From Peribacillus simplex (lineage in GTDB: Bacteria > Bacillota > Bacilli > Bacillales > DSM-1321): a stretch of 64,000 nucleotides of DNA. The notes below the pieces were generated by a model. That model searched no databases. It had not been told where the DNA came from and saw only the letters and a list, made by a program, of their open reading frames with translations. Positions 1 to 8,765 of the stretch are shown one piece after another (the stretch's first letter is position 1; every line of letters begins with the position of its first letter). The DNA is taken from positions 3,500,001 to 3,564,000 of the forward strand of contig NZ_CP011008.1 in assembly GCF_001578185.1 (NCBI RefSeq), given 5' to 3'. The translations under genes were made by a program, and so were the position numbers.

Positions 1-405
1 CATGGAGGAGTTAGCTACGTCCATACCCGTCAATTCACAAATCATCGTTTGATATTCAAAGATGGCCTGCAGCTCACCCTGTGAAATTTCGGGCTGATAG
101 GGAGTATAAGCCGTATAAAATTCAGAACGGGAAAGAACGTGATCGACGATGACCGGTGCATAATGGTCATAGACACCCGCACCAAGGAAGGAAGCATAGT
201 TTTTAAGATCCGCATTCTTGGCAGCAAGCCTTGATAATTCTTTCATTAATGCAGGTTCCGATTTAGCAGGTTTGATATCGTATTCTCCTTGAAAGCGAAC
301 ACTTTCAGGGATATCATTGAAAAGTTCTTCAACAGCAGGTACCCCTATAACTTCCAGCATTTCTTGTTTATCTTGCTCTGTCATGGGTAAATAACGATGT
401 TTCAT
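1..405 (-). CDS. gcvPA: Glycine dehydrogenase (decarboxylating) subunit 1, 5' part only
   Basis: P-protein N-terminal subunit of the glycine cleavage system. With its partner GcvPB it decarboxylates glycine on pyridoxal phosphate and passes the aminomethyl group to the H-protein. Only the first 135 codons lie in the window; the reading frame stays open to the edge. The protein begins [17 protein letters not shown] and contains the conserved stretch [14 protein letters not shown] near residue 78, followed by the [19 protein letters not shown] region typical of GcvPA. It starts 17 bp after the gcvT stop on the same strand, so the two are one transcript under the glycine riboswitch upstream of gcvT. 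Identity is secure; the 3' end is not visible. Confidence 0.93.
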   Translation of the reverse strand, partial: MKHRYLPMTEQDKQEMLEVIGVPAVEELFNDIPESVRFQGEYDIKPAKSEPALMKELSRLAAKNADLKNYASFLGAGVYDHYAPVIVDHVLSRSEFYTAYTPYQPEISQGELQAIFEYQTMICELTGMDVANSSM

Positions 406-422
406 CTAATGACCATTCCCCT

Positions 423-1529
423 CTATTTACGTGGTTTTTTATAAAAAGGTGTTTGTATTATAACGGCTTTCAAACGTTTGGAACGGATTTCCACTTCAAT
501 TTCCGCATCCAACACCGAATATTCCTTATCGATAAGTACCAATCCTACGTTTTTCTTCAACGTTGGTGATTGGGTACCAGTCGTGACCTCCCCAATGACT
601 TTGTCCCCGCTGTAGACCTTATACCCATGACGAGGAATGCCACGGTCAATCATTTCAATTCCCACAAGCTTCCGGGGTGCCCCCTTCGCCTTTTGTTCAG
701 CAAGAACGGCTTTCCCGAAAAAATCGGCTTCCTTATCCACTTTTACCGCAAAACCAATCCCGGCTTCTATTGGAGTAATGTCAGCTGAAAGCTCCTGCCC
801 ATACAGCGGCAGTTTCGCTTCAAAACGCAGGGTATCACGAGCACCTAAACCAATCGGCTGTATCCCTTCTTCCTTTCCGGCATCCATTATCGCCTTCCAA
901 AGGGCCGGGCCGTTTTCACTGTCGCTATATATTTCAAAACCATCTTCACCAGTATATCCAGTACGGGATACCAACGTGGAGATACCATTTATCATGACAT
1001 TCTCCTTGAACTTGAAAAATCCAATTTCACTTAAGGCAGTATTTTCTGAAAGTTTTTGCAATATCTTCTCTGCAGATGGTCCTTGAAGTGCTAGCTGTAT
1101 ATAGTCACTCGATACATTCGTAATTTGGGCATCTTCCGTTAGATTAGCTTGCAGCCAATCGAAATCTTTTTCTGTATTCGCTGCATTGACCACGAGCAGA
1201 TAGTCGTCTTCCGCCCTTTTATAAACGATGAGATCATCAACCGTCCCGCCGTTTTCATAACACATGGCCGAATATTGGGCACCGCCCGTTTGCAGCTTTG
1301 ATATATCATTAGTCAGCATCTTCTGTAAAAAGGAAAGGCTCCCAGGACCCTTAACATCAACTTCCCCCATATGCGATACATCGAACAGACCCGCTTTTGT
1401 ACGTACGGCTTCATGTTCGTCCTTTATACCCGAAAATTGGACAGGAAGTTCCCAGCCGCCAAAATCAATCGTTTTCCCTCCGCATTCACGATAAACCTCA
1501 AATAGTGGTGTTCTTTTTAAATTGGTCAA
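423..1529 (-). CDS. gcvT: Aminomethyltransferase (glycine cleavage T-protein)
   Basis: Transfers the methylene group from aminomethylated H-protein to tetrahydrofolate, releasing ammonia. The protein is 368 residues, the usual length for the family, and has the N-terminal [10 protein letters not shown] and [12 protein letters not shown] motifs, the folate-binding middle domain with [14 protein letters not shown], and the [21 protein letters not shown] segment. The start appears to be TTG, preceded by a GAGGGGGG ribosome-binding site; no ATG with a site is nearby. It is the first gene of the gcvT-gcvPA operon and lies directly downstream of a tandem glycine riboswitch and its terminator hairpin, so expression should rise with glycine. 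Nothing looks damaged. Confidence 0.96.
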   Translation of the reverse strand: MTNLKRTPLFEVYRECGGKTIDFGGWELPVQFSGIKDEHEAVRTKAGLFDVSHMGEVDVKGPGSLSFLQKMLTNDISKLQTGGAQYSAMCYENGGTVDDLIVYKRAEDDYLLVVNAANTEKDFDWLQANLTEDAQITNVSSDYIQLALQGPSAEKILQKLSENTALSEIGFFKFKENVMINGISTLVSRTGYTGEDGFEIYSDSENGPALWKAIMDAGKEEGIQPIGLGARDTLRFEAKLPLYGQELSADITPIEAGIGFAVKVDKEADFFGKAVLAEQKAKGAPRKLVGIEMIDRGIPRHGYKVYSGDKVIGEVTTGTQSPTLKKNVGLVLIDKEYSVLDAEIEVEIRSKRLKAVIIQTPFYKKPRK

Positions 1530-1629
1530 AAAATGACCCCCCTCAGATTTTTTAAAATTAAATTGGCTTCATTATCAAAGCTTTTTGTCCTTACGCATCA
1601 GATATCCTGATTCATGATGTCAAAAAAGC

Positions 1630-1675
1630 ACAAAAAAGGACAGAGAAAGCCCGTTTGAGCTTTTTCTCTGTCCTG
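1630..1675 (-). terminator. Riboswitch expression-platform terminator
   Basis: On the minus strand the stem GGACAGAGAAA...TTTCTCTGTCC is followed by a U-rich run. It lies between the glycine aptamers and gcvT, which is the position of the conditional terminator of a glycine-responsive leader. Confidence 0.85.
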
Positions 1676-1679
1676 AAAC

Positions 1680-1835
1680 CTGAAAGTTTACCTATATAAT
1701 AGGTTTTCCCCTTTGGTGGCCGTCCCAAACGGGCGGCGCTCTCCAGAGTTGCGTCCAATAAGAGTTCTTTTGCCTGAGAGATTCACTGCTAAGTTTGCTC
1801 CTTCGGCGCTACATCCGTAGTCTCTCCCCTTATCT
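1680..1835 (-). promoter_or_regulatory. Tandem glycine riboswitch (gcvT motif)
   Basis: Read on the minus strand, the leader starts with GGGGAGAGACTACGG, contains the aptamer-1 signature GCGCCGAAGGAGCAAAC and CTCTCAGGCAAAAG, then a second aptamer with CTCTGGAGAGC and GGGACGGCCACCAAAGGGG. These are the hallmark sequences of the two tandem glycine aptamers that control gcvT in Bacillales. A terminator hairpin follows before the gcvT TTG start. Ligand binding is known for the class; that glycine turns this copy on is inferred from the class and the downstream genes. Confidence 0.93.
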
Positions 1836-2212
1836 TCACCCGCATATTATGGTCTACCAATGAAATTAAGCGAATAAGCCCCACCCATTAGTAAAACCTT
1901 TGAGCATCATAGAATGCATTCTCTGCAAAATCTCCAAAAACTCCAGAAAAACGTTTAAATGATCTCCTTCGGTAATCTTGGATAAAGCAGGTACCTATAG
2001 CCCATACTAAGAAAACGCGAACTGCAAAATCGATACAAAAATTCTTTTTAGCTTTTGGAAATTGGAATTTTCTAAATATACTTATATCCTACCCTAAGAA
2101 ACTTATCTCTGCAATATCTTTTGAAGAGAAATATTTTTCTTACTTCACATATGAAATGTTCGGTTTTTGACCTTATATTAAGGAATTTATGATTTAAGAG
2201 GGAGTTATTTCT
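1836..2212. other. Intergenic region between gcv riboswitch and yqhH
   Basis: An AT-rich divergent spacer of about 375 bp. It must hold the leftward promoter of the gcv leader (a CATAAT-like box lies just upstream of the riboswitch) and the rightward yqhH promoter. I see no ORF, repeat or stable hairpin in it. Confidence 0.5.
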
Positions 2213-3901
2213 ATGAAAATCAATATATCCTTCAATTCTGAATGGAATGACGAGTTTTTACAAAAGGTGGAAAATGACGGTCCATGGGGAAATTGGGAGC
2301 TTTATAAGTTGGCGGTTAAAATGGAGGAAAATCTCATCATTCCTGATTTTGAAGGTTTACAGGCACCCAAGCACCTTCCTCAGTTAACCCCGCTTCCCCA
2401 TCAATTGGAAGCTGCAAAGCAAGTGGTGGAAAAGATGAATGGAAAGGCCATTTTAGCAGATGAGGTAGGTCTCGGAAAAACAATTGAAGCCGGCTTGATC
2501 CTAAAGGAGTATATGATCAGAGGCCTTGTAAAGAAGGTATTGATCCTTGTACCAGCTTCACTTGTAACACAATGGGCTTTTGAATTGAATACGAAGTTTC
2601 ATATTCCGGCAGTCGTTCAGAGAAAAAGTTATGTGTGGGACTCCTGTGATGTGGTCATTTCATCCATTGATACAGCGAAACGCGCTCCACATCGTGATAT
2701 CATTTTCAATCAGGAATATGACTTCATCATCATTGATGAAGCTCATAAACTTAAAAATAATAAGACGAAGAACTATGAATTCGTCCAAAATCTGAAAAAG
2801 AAATTTTGTTTACTCCTGACAGCTACTCCCATTCAAAATAAAGTCGAGGAAATTTTTCACCTCGTTTCGTTATTGAAACCAGGCCACTTGGGAAATGCCT
2901 CACTCTTTTCGGAAAAATATAAAGGGAAAGGCCGGAACATAATTGAAGATGAACACCTAAAGGAATTGGTCAACACTGTGATGATTCGAAACCGGCGGGC
3001 CGATACTGGTATTGAATGGACAAAAAGGCATGTGGAAACCATCACCATTGAATTTTCTCCAACCGAGCAGGCATTGTACGATGCAGTTTCAAAATTCAAA
3101 CCTATTTCTGATGGAACAAAAGGAAGCGCCTTTTCAGCTCTCACTCTCCAAAGAGAAGCCTGCAGCAGCAGAGAGGCGGTCTTTTATACTTTAAAAAACA
3201 TGAAAGCCAAATACGACCAGCCTACCCCTGACTTTTTGGCAAAGCTTGATGATTTATTTTCAAAAGTGAATGAAACGGTTCAGAATTCAAAGGCTGAAAA
3301 AGCTTTGGAGCTGATCAAGAAAATTGATGACAAAGTGATTATCTTTACCGAATACCGAGCTACTCAGCTTTATCTACAATGGTACCTTCAACAGAATGGA
3401 ATTTCTTCAGTCCCATTCCGAGGCGGATTTAAACGTGGAAAGAAAGACTGGATGCGAGAATTATTCCAAAAGAAAATTCAGGTATTAATTGCAACAGAAG
3501 CTGGCGGGGAAGGGATAAACCTTCAGTTCTGCCATCACTTGATTAATTTTGACCTGCCATGGAACCCCATGAGGCTTGAGCAAAGAATTGGGCGGATTCA
3601 CCGCCTTGGACAGGAAGAGGATGTCAGGATTTATAACTTTGCCACGAAAAATACTGTTGAAGAACATATTCTAAAGTTACTATACGAAAAAATTAATTTA
3701 TTTGAAAAAGTAATTGGTGAATTGGATGATATTCTAACCAAACTGGATATTAACAACATTGAAGAATATTTAATTGATGTGGTCGGCGAGTCCAAAACAG
3801 AAGGCGAAATGAAAATCAAGATGGATAATTTTTCATCGTTGATCCAATTCGCTCAATCCATGAAGGAAGGTGAGGTTCATGCAGCAACAGGAAATTCATG
3901 A
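2213..3901 (+). CDS. yqhH: SNF2-family DEAD/DEAH ATP-dependent helicase
   Basis: A 562-residue SNF2/RapA-type translocase. The first RecA-like lobe carries Walker A ADEVGLGKTIEAG from about residue 82 and the DEAH box IIDEAHKLK near 175, followed by motif III LLLTATPIQNK. The second lobe ends in motif VI QRIGRIHRLGQ near 458. The start ATG follows AAGAGGGAG with good spacing. It is the homologue of B. subtilis YqhH by family and by position beside gcvT. The next gene, yqhG, begins inside its last codons, so the two are translated from one mRNA. The family remodels protein-nucleic acid complexes using ATP; the specific substrate of YqhH is not known to me. Confidence 0.92.
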   Translation: MKINISFNSEWNDEFLQKVENDGPWGNWELYKLAVKMEENLIIPDFEGLQAPKHLPQLTPLPHQLEAAKQVVEKMNGKAILADEVGLGKTIEAGLILKEYMIRGLVKKVLILVPASLVTQWAFELNTKFHIPAVVQRKSYVWDSCDVVISSIDTAKRAPHRDIIFNQEYDFIIIDEAHKLKNNKTKNYEFVQNLKKKFCLLLTATPIQNKVEEIFHLVSLLKPGHLGNASLFSEKYKGKGRNIIEDEHLKELVNTVMIRNRRADTGIEWTKRHVETITIEFSPTEQALYDAVSKFKPISDGTKGSAFSALTLQREACSSREAVFYTLKNMKAKYDQPTPDFLAKLDDLFSKVNETVQNSKAEKALELIKKIDDKVIIFTEYRATQLYLQWYLQQNGISSVPFRGGFKRGKKDWMRELFQKKIQVLIATEAGGEGINLQFCHHLINFDLPWNPMRLEQRIGRIHRLGQEEDVRIYNFATKNTVEEHILKLLYEKINLFEKVIGELDDILTKLDINNIEEYLIDVVGESKTEGEMKIKMDNFSSLIQFAQSMKEGEVHAATGNS

Positions 3902-4676
3902 TTTTTTAATAACTTACTTTAAAGCCAATGAATGTGACATATTGGATAATAAACCAACCCACCTTACAGTTCAACTAACGATAGAAATGGATAAAGAATT
4001 AATGAACCGGCCCTTTTATTGGCACTACCTGGAAAAAACAGGTGGCATTCCGAACCCAGCCCAGATGACTTTCATTACCGATCCAGAACAAGCCCCACCC
4101 GACCTAAAGGGAGAAATGATCCATTTTGGCTCCCCTCGGCTCCATCAGATTATTCAATCAACAAAAAAGCTGGCAGGGTATACTAGACTTTTTGAAGATA
4201 CCCCTCCATTAATGGGCGGGAATAATCCATTATTTCCATGGCTTACCCTGAATGTGAAAATATCCTACCAATGCGATCGTAAAAAAGATACTTTTATGTC
4301 CATCGGATTGAATTTAATTTCGGGCGAAATCATGGAAGGATTTCACCATCGGGTTTTACCAATTAAGGTCACCCCAAAAATACCGGATTACTCGTTTACG
4401 CTTTCACCGCTCATCATGCCGAAAAGTGGATTGGCAAGACTGGATACATACATTAGGAGGAGTTTCGAGAATGATGACCATTCTTGGGCGGAAGAAGCCA
4501 TGCTGCGCTGGCAGAATGACTTGAACTTATTGGAGCATTTTTACAAGGACATGGACGAAAAAAGTGAGAGTTATTTTACCGAAAAGGAAGCCTTAAAAGC
4601 TCAATACGAACCGAACATCCGAATATCCATCATCAACGGAGGTTTGTTTTACCTATCAGATAGGGCGTTGGGATAG
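3879..4676 (+). CDS. yqhG: YqhG family protein
   Basis: A protein of about 265 residues homologous to B. subtilis YqhG, always found next to yqhH. It begins MQQQEIHDFLITYFKANECDI. The chosen ATG has a GGTGAGG site just upstream; an in-frame ATG 9 bp earlier lacks one. The gene overlaps the end of yqhH by 23 bp, which suggests translational coupling and a shared task with the helicase. It is soluble, with no signal peptide or membrane segment and no catalytic motif that I can recognise. It ends at a strong bidirectional terminator that separates it from the convergent comG operon. Confidence 0.88.
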   Translation: MQQQEIHDFLITYFKANECDILDNKPTHLTVQLTIEMDKELMNRPFYWHYLEKTGGIPNPAQMTFITDPEQAPPDLKGEMIHFGSPRLHQIIQSTKKLAGYTRLFEDTPPLMGGNNPLFPWLTLNVKISYQCDRKKDTFMSIGLNLISGEIMEGFHHRVLPIKVTPKIPDYSFTLSPLIMPKSGLARLDTYIRRSFENDDHSWAEEAMLRWQNDLNLLEHFYKDMDEKSESYFTEKEALKAQYEPNIRISIINGGLFYLSDRALG

Positions 4677-4689
4677 TAATAACGATACT

Positions 4690-4735
4690 TAAAAAAACAG
4701 ATGTCCTAAGTTTAGGACATCTGTTTTATTTTTTG
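4690..4735. terminator. Bidirectional intrinsic terminator
   Basis: A perfect 14-bp stem, AACAGATGTCCTAA pairing with TTAGGACATCTGTT, with A-rich sequence on the left and T-rich sequence on the right. It ends both the rightward yqhHG transcript and the leftward comG-yqzE transcript. Confidence 0.92.
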
Positions 4736-4911
4736 ATATTTTTCCTTACGAACATCGACAAAGCAAAAGGGACAATGCCAAACCAATGGGATATACCATG
4801 ATTTTTATCCTCTTTTCTATGACGGCGCTTTTCTTTTCGTTCTTTTTTGGTCAGATTAAAATACTCGACAAGCTGTTGCGTCAAATATTTAATATAAGCG
4901 TTTGTAGACAT
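4726..4911 (-). CDS. yqzE: YqzE family protein, last gene of the comG operon
   Basis: A basic 61-residue protein. It has an N-terminal MSTNAYIKYLTQQLVEYFN, a run of Lys/Arg residues (KKERKEKRRHRKEDK) and a C-terminal hydrophobic WFGIVPFALSMF segment that could be a single membrane anchor. Sequence and position match YqzE, which closes the comG operon in B. subtilis. Its stop codon sits on the right arm of the shared terminator. The molecular role is not established as far as I know. Confidence 0.85.
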   Translation of the reverse strand: MSTNAYIKYLTQQLVEYFNLTKKERKEKRRHRKEDKNHGISHWFGIVPFALSMFVRKNIKK

Positions 4912-5033
4912 TTAAAATCACCCTATGCAAAGTATGCCCGGCTAGCGCTTCTTTTAATCCTTTACTTGTTCGTTAAACACGTAAATCGTTGAAAATGGGT
5001 CAGCGTTTTAAAAAAAGAGTTGATCTTTGAGTA

Positions 5034-5420
5034 TTACATAGCCTGCTTTTCTATCCATTCTATCACTCTCCCCGCTTCTTTATCATATTGAATGATGACC
5101 CTGCCAACGCGGCCATTTTTAGTTGTGGAAGAAAATTCGAGATAGACGTAAGGACCGTCTTGCTTCGTTAAGGAATACCTCACAACACCATTTGGGTATG
5201 AGATTTCCCCCTGAATGATGTCCGGGATCACTTCCCCCAGCTCTTCCGTCACATCCTTAACGGCGAGATGTACAAGATGGTCGGCCACAAGCGATTCTTC
5301 CACTTCTTTATAAAACCTTTTATCGAGGATAAATTGATCGATCATTAATATCGTCAACATGATGAAAACACTTGCTACAATCATTACCATCGGGAAAACG
5401 ACTCCTTTTTGATTATTCAT
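5034..5420 (-). CDS. comGG: Competence minor pseudopilin ComGG
   Basis: A 128-residue membrane protein. A hydrophobic N-terminal helix (VVFPMVMIVASVFIMLTILMI, hyphenated here only by its length) is followed by a periplasm-like domain. It lacks the canonical G-F-T-L-x-E prepilin cleavage site, as is usual for ComGG. It overlaps the end of comGF by 8 bp. In B. subtilis ComGG is needed to build the transformation pilus. Assignment rests on its place as the last pseudopilin gene before yqzE and on its layout, since the family is poorly conserved. Confidence 0.8.
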   Translation of the reverse strand: MNNQKGVVFPMVMIVASVFIMLTILMIDQFILDKRFYKEVEESLVADHLVHLAVKDVTEELGEVIPDIIQGEISYPNGVVRYSLTKQDGPYVYLEFSSTTKNGRVGRVIIQYDKEAGRVIEWIEKQAM

Positions 5421-5910
5421 CGACTTTCTTCACATTTTTAAAGAAAGGATGAAATCTTCGACTGAAAGTAGTCCCTGCTTTATCCGTTATATTTAAAACA
5501 ATGACACCGCCATCCTTCTCGACCTGGAATTCCGAAATGTTCTGCAAGATGACCTCATGCCCCATACCATTCACTCGCCTTCGGACCTTATCCTCATATT
5601 GTTCAATGGATGATAATTGCTCACCTGAAAGCAAATATAATTTATTTCCCATTACATCCTGATCTATTGAACTCCGGACCTCCTGCTGCATTTGCATAGT
5701 AAAGACCTCCCACTCTTTAGGATGTAACTTGTCAATGGACCTCACCTGGGTATGAATGGTTGAAAAAAGTTCTAATACAAAAAGAGACGTCGTCATTAAG
5801 ATCATTAAAGAAAAAAGCATTTCGATCATCGTAAAACCATCATTTTTTCGCAGCATCACAAATGGATTCATATTTACCAGATTCATCTTCATAACATACA
5901 CACCCTTCAA
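5413..5910 (-). CDS. comGF: Competence minor pseudopilin ComGF
   Basis: Up to 165 residues. It has a type IV prepilin-like N-terminus, RKNDGFTMIEMLFSLMILM, in which the peptidase would cut between Gly and Phe, then a soluble domain. It overlaps comGE upstream and comGG downstream. The start is uncertain: the frame extends 70 bp into comGE, and later in-frame ATGs close to the RKNDGF motif would give a shorter leader of the usual prepilin length. The role is a minor subunit of the DNA-uptake pilus, inferred from family and operon. Confidence 0.82.
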   Translation of the reverse strand: MKGVYVMKMNLVNMNPFVMLRKNDGFTMIEMLFSLMILMTTSLFVLELFSTIHTQVRSIDKLHPKEWEVFTMQMQQEVRSSIDQDVMGNKLYLLSGEQLSSIEQYEDKVRRRVNGMGHEVILQNISEFQVEKDGGVIVLNITDKAGTTFSRRFHPFFKNVKKVDE

Positions 5911-6178
5911 TCATCCCAGGGAAATCCCCATGGTCCCTCCATATCAATTCATAGGATTTTCTTCGGTAAATGATATCCTGTCCAATAGCTTGTATCTCCC
6001 CATCGATGAATGCCGTCAATCTTTCATATAATAAATGGTGGGCTTCTGTCCTTATGACAATATTTTTACGATGTGTCATCAACTCTTCAAGAATCGGTAA
6101 AATGGAAAGGACCACGAAAATACAAATGGAAAATGCGGCAATAATCTCAAGGTAGACGTAACCCTTACAATTTCTCAA
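5840..6178 (-). CDS. comGE: Competence minor pseudopilin ComGE
   Basis: About 112 residues when started at the TTG that follows a GGGAGG ribosome-binding site inside the last codons of comGD. An upstream in-frame ATG would add 20 residues that are unlike a prepilin leader. The mature part begins LRNCKGYVYLEIIAAFSICIF, with cleavage expected after the Gly of CKGY. It belongs with ComGC, ComGD, ComGF and ComGG in the pseudopilus that spans the wall during transformation. Overlap with both neighbours indicates tight translational coupling. Confidence 0.82.
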   Translation of the reverse strand: MRNCKGYVYLEIIAAFSICIFVVLSILPILEELMTHRKNIVIRTEAHHLLYERLTAFIDGEIQAIGQDIIYRRKSYELIWRDHGDFPGMIEGCVCYEDESGKYESICDAAKK

Positions 6179-6623
6179 TCCTGAACCTCCCTTTACCGAT
6201 ATTGAGGACCAATTTGTACTTTCCTTTTGAAGTGTCAACCATCATCGTTCCAGCTTTTGAAGCATTTCCATACTGATTAAAATGAAAGCTGAACCCTAAT
6301 GTTCCACTTAAGAATTGTATATCCTCTGGTATGCTTCTCTCTAGAAGAGTTCCCTCCTTATATGACGAAACACTATAAAACTTATTGGTATTATCAATAT
6401 GGAGGTAAATCAAGCCCTCATGACTGATGGCATACTGTTGTGCGTAGAAAAGATCTTCATGGAATTGTGAAATGAATAACCTGATTTCCATCCCTTTAGT
6501 GAAGCTTGGATATAAATTTGGGCTGATGGAAATCAGGAGTATAAAAATAACAAGGACAATAAGGGTTTCAGACAGGGTATACCCCCCATTGGAATGCCGT
6601 ATATTCACTTCTCTCCTACTCAA
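6165..6623 (-). CDS. comGD: Competence minor pseudopilin ComGD
   Basis: 152 residues with a prepilin N-terminus: short basic leader, then GGYTLSETLIVLVIFILLI, where the conserved Glu at position +5 of the mature protein is present. The C-terminal domain is beta-rich. It starts 8 bp before the comGC stop and runs into comGE. As a minor pseudopilin it is processed by the prepilin peptidase ComC and assembled with ComGC. Family and position agree well. Confidence 0.88.
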   Translation of the reverse strand: MSRREVNIRHSNGGYTLSETLIVLVIFILLISISPNLYPSFTKGMEIRLFISQFHEDLFYAQQYAISHEGLIYLHIDNTNKFYSVSSYKEGTLLERSIPEDIQFLSGTLGFSFHFNQYGNASKAGTMMVDTSKGKYKLVLNIGKGRFRIEKL

Positions 6624-6927
6624 CGACCGTTACCTTTCCTTTGTTATCCAAACTAATATCATTCCCATTAGGGCAAGATGTCTGTTTGAGATAGCCTTGA
6701 CTTTCCAATTCATCGATACTTACGGGCAGTTTAGCATTGTCGATCTCATATGCCTGAACCTGCGCTTGAGCCATCTTCACGAATGCTTCACATCCTTTAG
6801 AGTGGACAGTGGATTGATGTTTCGTGATATTTGGGATTGTAATAATCAAAAGAATGGATATTACAAGTAAAACAATAAGCATCTCAATTAGTGTAAAACC
6901 TCGTTCATTCATCATTTTCTTCATCAT
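6616..6927 (-). CDS. comGC: Major competence pseudopilin ComGC
   Basis: The main subunit of the transformation pilus. The leader MMKKMMNERG is followed by FTLIEMLIVLLVISILLI, an exact type IV prepilin signature with cleavage between Gly and Phe and the conserved Glu five residues in. Two cysteines (KGCEAF and TSCPNG) match the pair that forms the intramolecular disulfide in B. subtilis ComGC. The frame extends 22 codons further upstream, but the chosen ATG pair follows CAGGAGCAGG and gives a normal leader length. About 103 residues, as in the family. Confidence 0.93.
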   Translation of the reverse strand: MMKKMMNERGFTLIEMLIVLLVISILLIITIPNITKHQSTVHSKGCEAFVKMAQAQVQAYEIDNAKLPVSIDELESQGYLKQTSCPNGNDISLDNKGKVTVVE

Positions 6928-7002
6928 ATCATCCTGCTCCTGAAACCATCTGACACCAGATGATTTCAGAGCAATTTCACCTCCGGAATGCAATACTGAA
7001 TC

Positions 7003-8037
7003 CTATATACCTTCAAGCAAAGAGAACATCGGCAGCAAAACCGCTAAATAAATGGAAACGATCAAAAGACCTATCAGTGAAAACATAAGAGGCTGAATGA
7101 TTTTCAAGATTGCATTCATTCTCTCTTCAATTTTCTCGAGTAAAAAACGACTGTAATGATGCAGCTCTGCATCAAGTCTGCCGTATTTTTGACCATTTGC
7201 AGCAACCACCGGTAAGTTTCCATCGAAATAGGGAAGCTCCTGAAAGATCATTTCAAGCGATCTTCCCTCAGTCAGATCATCCTTGATGATGGAGCATAGT
7301 TTTTGGTAAAAAGGCTGTTGCTGGTTTTTAGAGAATAATTTGATGCTTTCGTTAATCGAAAGCCCTCCGGAAAGCAAACCGCTGAATTGGCTTACAAAGA
7401 AATAAGTTTCGTATAACTTGATGAAGGTCCCGAATATCGGAATGCCCATCAAAATCCGCCGCTGCCTTAATGGGCATAATCCATTGAACCAAAATCGTTT
7501 GAGCACATACAGGAATAGGAGCAATCCAAGCAATATGAAGGGGAGGACTGGGAGAATGAATGTAGAAGCTGACATTAATTTCAAGATTGCATTCTGATCG
7601 ACATCCATCGTGAAATAGATTGCCTGAAATTTAGGAAGGAGAACACTCTGAAGTATATAAAAAACGATGCTTACAAAAATGACTAAGAATACGGGATAAA
7701 CCATTAACTTTTTTACTTTATCCATATCCTCCGTTCTTTTCTTCCAATATTGCCCTCCTTCTTTCAACGCCCGATCCAGGTCGCCGTATTGCTCTCCATA
7801 AAATATATAACTTACAAGCTGCGGATGAAAATTAAGGTGAATTAGCACCTGGTGCAACGGATATCCATTCCTTAAATCCTTTATGGCCTGAGCGAAATCT
7901 TCCGCTTTCTTCTTCGATTCTTGGAATTCCAGAAAATGTAATGCGTCCACCAAGGGATAACCATGACTTAATAATTCCCCTAGTTTCGAAATAAAGACCG
8001 CCTGTTCTTTTAGCTGCCATTTACTTTTTTGCTTCAT
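7003..8037 (-). CDS. comGB: Competence type II/IV secretion inner-membrane protein ComGB
   Basis: A 344-residue GspF/PilC-like platform protein that couples the ComGA motor to pilus assembly. Two repeats of the T2SSF fold are visible, with membrane helices around residues 115-150 (VYPVFLVIFVSIVFYILQ), 165-190 and the C-terminal IIQPLMFSLIGLLIVSIYL. The start MKQKSKWQLKEQAVFI is chosen because it overlaps the last codons of comGA, as in other comG operons; the frame itself runs 16 codons further up without a plausible site. In this chromosome the gene is cut off from the sequence upstream of comGA by the integrated element. Confidence 0.9.
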   Translation of the reverse strand: MKQKSKWQLKEQAVFISKLGELLSHGYPLVDALHFLEFQESKKKAEDFAQAIKDLRNGYPLHQVLIHLNFHPQLVSYIFYGEQYGDLDRALKEGGQYWKKRTEDMDKVKKLMVYPVFLVIFVSIVFYILQSVLLPKFQAIYFTMDVDQNAILKLMSASTFILPVLPFILLGLLLFLYVLKRFWFNGLCPLRQRRILMGIPIFGTFIKLYETYFFVSQFSGLLSGGLSINESIKLFSKNQQQPFYQKLCSIIKDDLTEGRSLEMIFQELPYFDGNLPVVAANGQKYGRLDAELHHYSRFLLEKIEERMNAILKIIQPLMFSLIGLLIVSIYLAVLLPMFSLLEGI

Positions 8038-8669
8038 CGTATACCAGCCGTTCATATTCCAGGCAATCCACATAGCCCATTGCAACCGCTTTTCCTATTT
8101 CATCCTTCAATTGGCGGTGGCTTACCGTACCCTTTCCTTTTTCATCCCCCATCATCCGAAGGACATTGGCCATGCTTTTTCCATAAAGCAATTCATACAC
8201 ACTTGCCCTTTTGTTCCTGGCAGTCATTTGGCAAGCAATAGCAGTACAGTCGCCTTTACATGGTACACAGCTTAATTCAACCAGCCGCTGTGCTGTCACG
8301 CCAATCAAACTCTGTTCAATTTCAAGCAAGCTGACACCAAATTCAAGTAACCTGGAGATAGCGCCCTGTGCATCCCTTGTATGCATGGTTGTAAGTATCA
8401 AATGACCGGTTAGTGCAGCACGAACTGCAATTTTGGCCGTTTCGGCATCCCTGACCTCCCCAACCATGATCACATCGGGATCATGCCTTAGCACAGCTTT
8501 TAGTCCGACAGAATAAGTAATGCCTGCCTTTTCATTGATTTGGACTTGCAGTACCTTTTCGGATACATTTTCAATGGGATCTTCAAGTGATATGATATTT
8601 CGATTGATCATCTCATGGGCATGATGAAGCAGGGAATATAGTGTGGTGGTTTTTCCACTTCCGGTTGGA
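8021..8669 (-). pseudogene. comGA: comGA 3' part, split by the integrated element
   Basis: C-terminal 60% of the traffic ATPase that powers the transformation pilus. The host frame reads from PTGSGKTTTLYSLL through the Walker B region HDPDVIMVGEVRDAETA and the His box LTTMHTRDA to the C-terminus. The N-terminal part is found more than 17 kb away on the same strand. The element supplies an in-frame ATG at 8699-8701 and about ten foreign residues, which would give a 226-residue protein lacking the N-terminal domain and the first Gly of Walker A; no ribosome-binding site precedes that ATG. Joining to the other half at GTTGGA gives a continuous frame, so this is an interrupted gene rather than a decayed one. 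Confidence 0.93.
8664..8669. other. Left attachment-site core of the element
   Basis: GTTGGA occurs here and at 26379-26384, where the two halves of comGA end. To the left is comGA 3' sequence (CCACTTCCG), to the right is element sequence. This 6-bp identity is the maximum shared by the two junctions and would contain the crossover dinucleotide of a large serine recombinase. Confidence 0.85.
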
Positions 8670-8765
8670 AGGGAATTCAGGGATGATTTTTCTTTATTCA
8701 TAATTTTTCAAATAATAAATCTTACATTTGATATAATCATTTAGTAAACAAAAAGGAGGAAAACT

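Noticed and set aside
637..1086. A 149-codon rightward frame opposite gcvT
   Set aside because: It lies wholly antisense to a well-conserved gene, has no ribosome-binding site and a Ser/Pro-rich composition typical of a shadow frame.
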